A DNA stretch of 64,000 nucleotides from positions 1 to 64,000 of the forward strand of contig NZ_FNLB01000004.1 in the NCBI RefSeq assembly GCF_900104145.1, read 5' to 3'. The position numbers and the translations under genes are program-made. Below are positions 63,970 through 64,000 of this stretch, one piece after another. The notes below the pieces were generated by a model that saw only the letters and a list, made by a program, of their open reading frames with translations, searched no databases and was not told the origin of the DNA. The DNA is from Pseudovibrio sp. Tun.PSC04-5.I4 (lineage in GTDB: Bacteria > Pseudomonadota > Alphaproteobacteria > Rhizobiales > Stappiaceae). The first letter of the stretch is position 1; the number at the start of each line of letters is the position of its first letter.

Positions 63970-64000
63970 CTCTTGAACTCTCTTGCCTAAATGATCTATA

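Noticed and set aside
1..64000. CRISPR arrays, rRNA and tRNA genes
   Set aside because: No regularly spaced short repeats were seen, and no tRNA- or rRNA-like sequence was noticed on reading; a tRNA scan was not possible here.

Overview
The window is a stretch of a plasmid (or plasmid-derived replicon) from a marine alphaproteobacterium, most probably Pseudovibrio or a close relative. The evidence is a repABC replication/partition block, alphaproteobacterial-type IS5 and IS6 insertion sequences, and a hybrid NRPS-PKS cluster whose domain order and predicted substrates match what I recall of the pseudovibriamide (ppp) family of Pseudovibrio. The genus is inference; no rRNA or housekeeping marker is present.

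Layout. 1-551: mosaic of IS6 and IS5 remnants. 748-2364: cobalt-type nitrile hydratase alpha, frameshifted beta, and a small accessory subunit. 2775-6749: repA (frameshifted), repB, repC, with a hairpin-rich repB-repC spacer. 6960-8241: IS6 remnant interrupted by a decayed IS5-family element. 8714-10255 (+): type II thioesterase and Sfp-type phosphopantetheinyl transferase. 10217-45696 (-): five assembly-line genes transcribed leftwards from a divergent promoter region. 46057-50707 (+): MFS exporter, GSCFA protein, SGNH hydrolase, an unrecognised protein and a TauD-type dioxygenase. 50657-51850: IS5, IS6 and IS3 debris with one small orphan gene. 51855-55966 (-): IclR regulator, methanethiol oxidase mtoX, SCO-like protein and a MauG-like di-haem protein. 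56344-57423: nitronate monooxygenase. 57594-63073: TPP riboswitch and thiCOSGEF. 63081-63969: IS5 end fragment and an intact IS6-family element.

How the genes work together. The first assembly-line protein is A-T-C-A-T-C-A-T and its first C domain carries EHHLVHDG, the ureido-type variant of the C-domain motif. The following proteins are a stand-alone C-A-T, then C-A-T-C-A-T-Cy-A-T-Ox, then TubC-C-A-T-TE, then A-T-C-A-T-KS-KR-ACP-TE. My reading of the A-domain pockets is Tyr, Thr-like, Gly-like, Gly-like (duplicate), Arg-like (weak), Pro-like (weak), Cys (to thiazole), Gln-like; then Val/Ile and Pro plus one ketide. Without the stand-alone module this gives a heptapeptide and, with the last protein, a nine-residue product, as recalled for pseudovibriamides A and B.

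The main discovery is a 3,318-bp tandem duplication (32378-35695 and 35696-39013). It creates the stand-alone C-A-T gene as an exact fusion of the C domain of the downstream gene with the A-T of the upstream gene. Marker bases place the unequal crossover inside 35753-35805. Because both protein ends are copied too, the extra module should be able to dock, be skipped, or possibly repeat.

Limits: all family calls come from reading motifs, not from searches, and residue positions inside the giant proteins are approximate.
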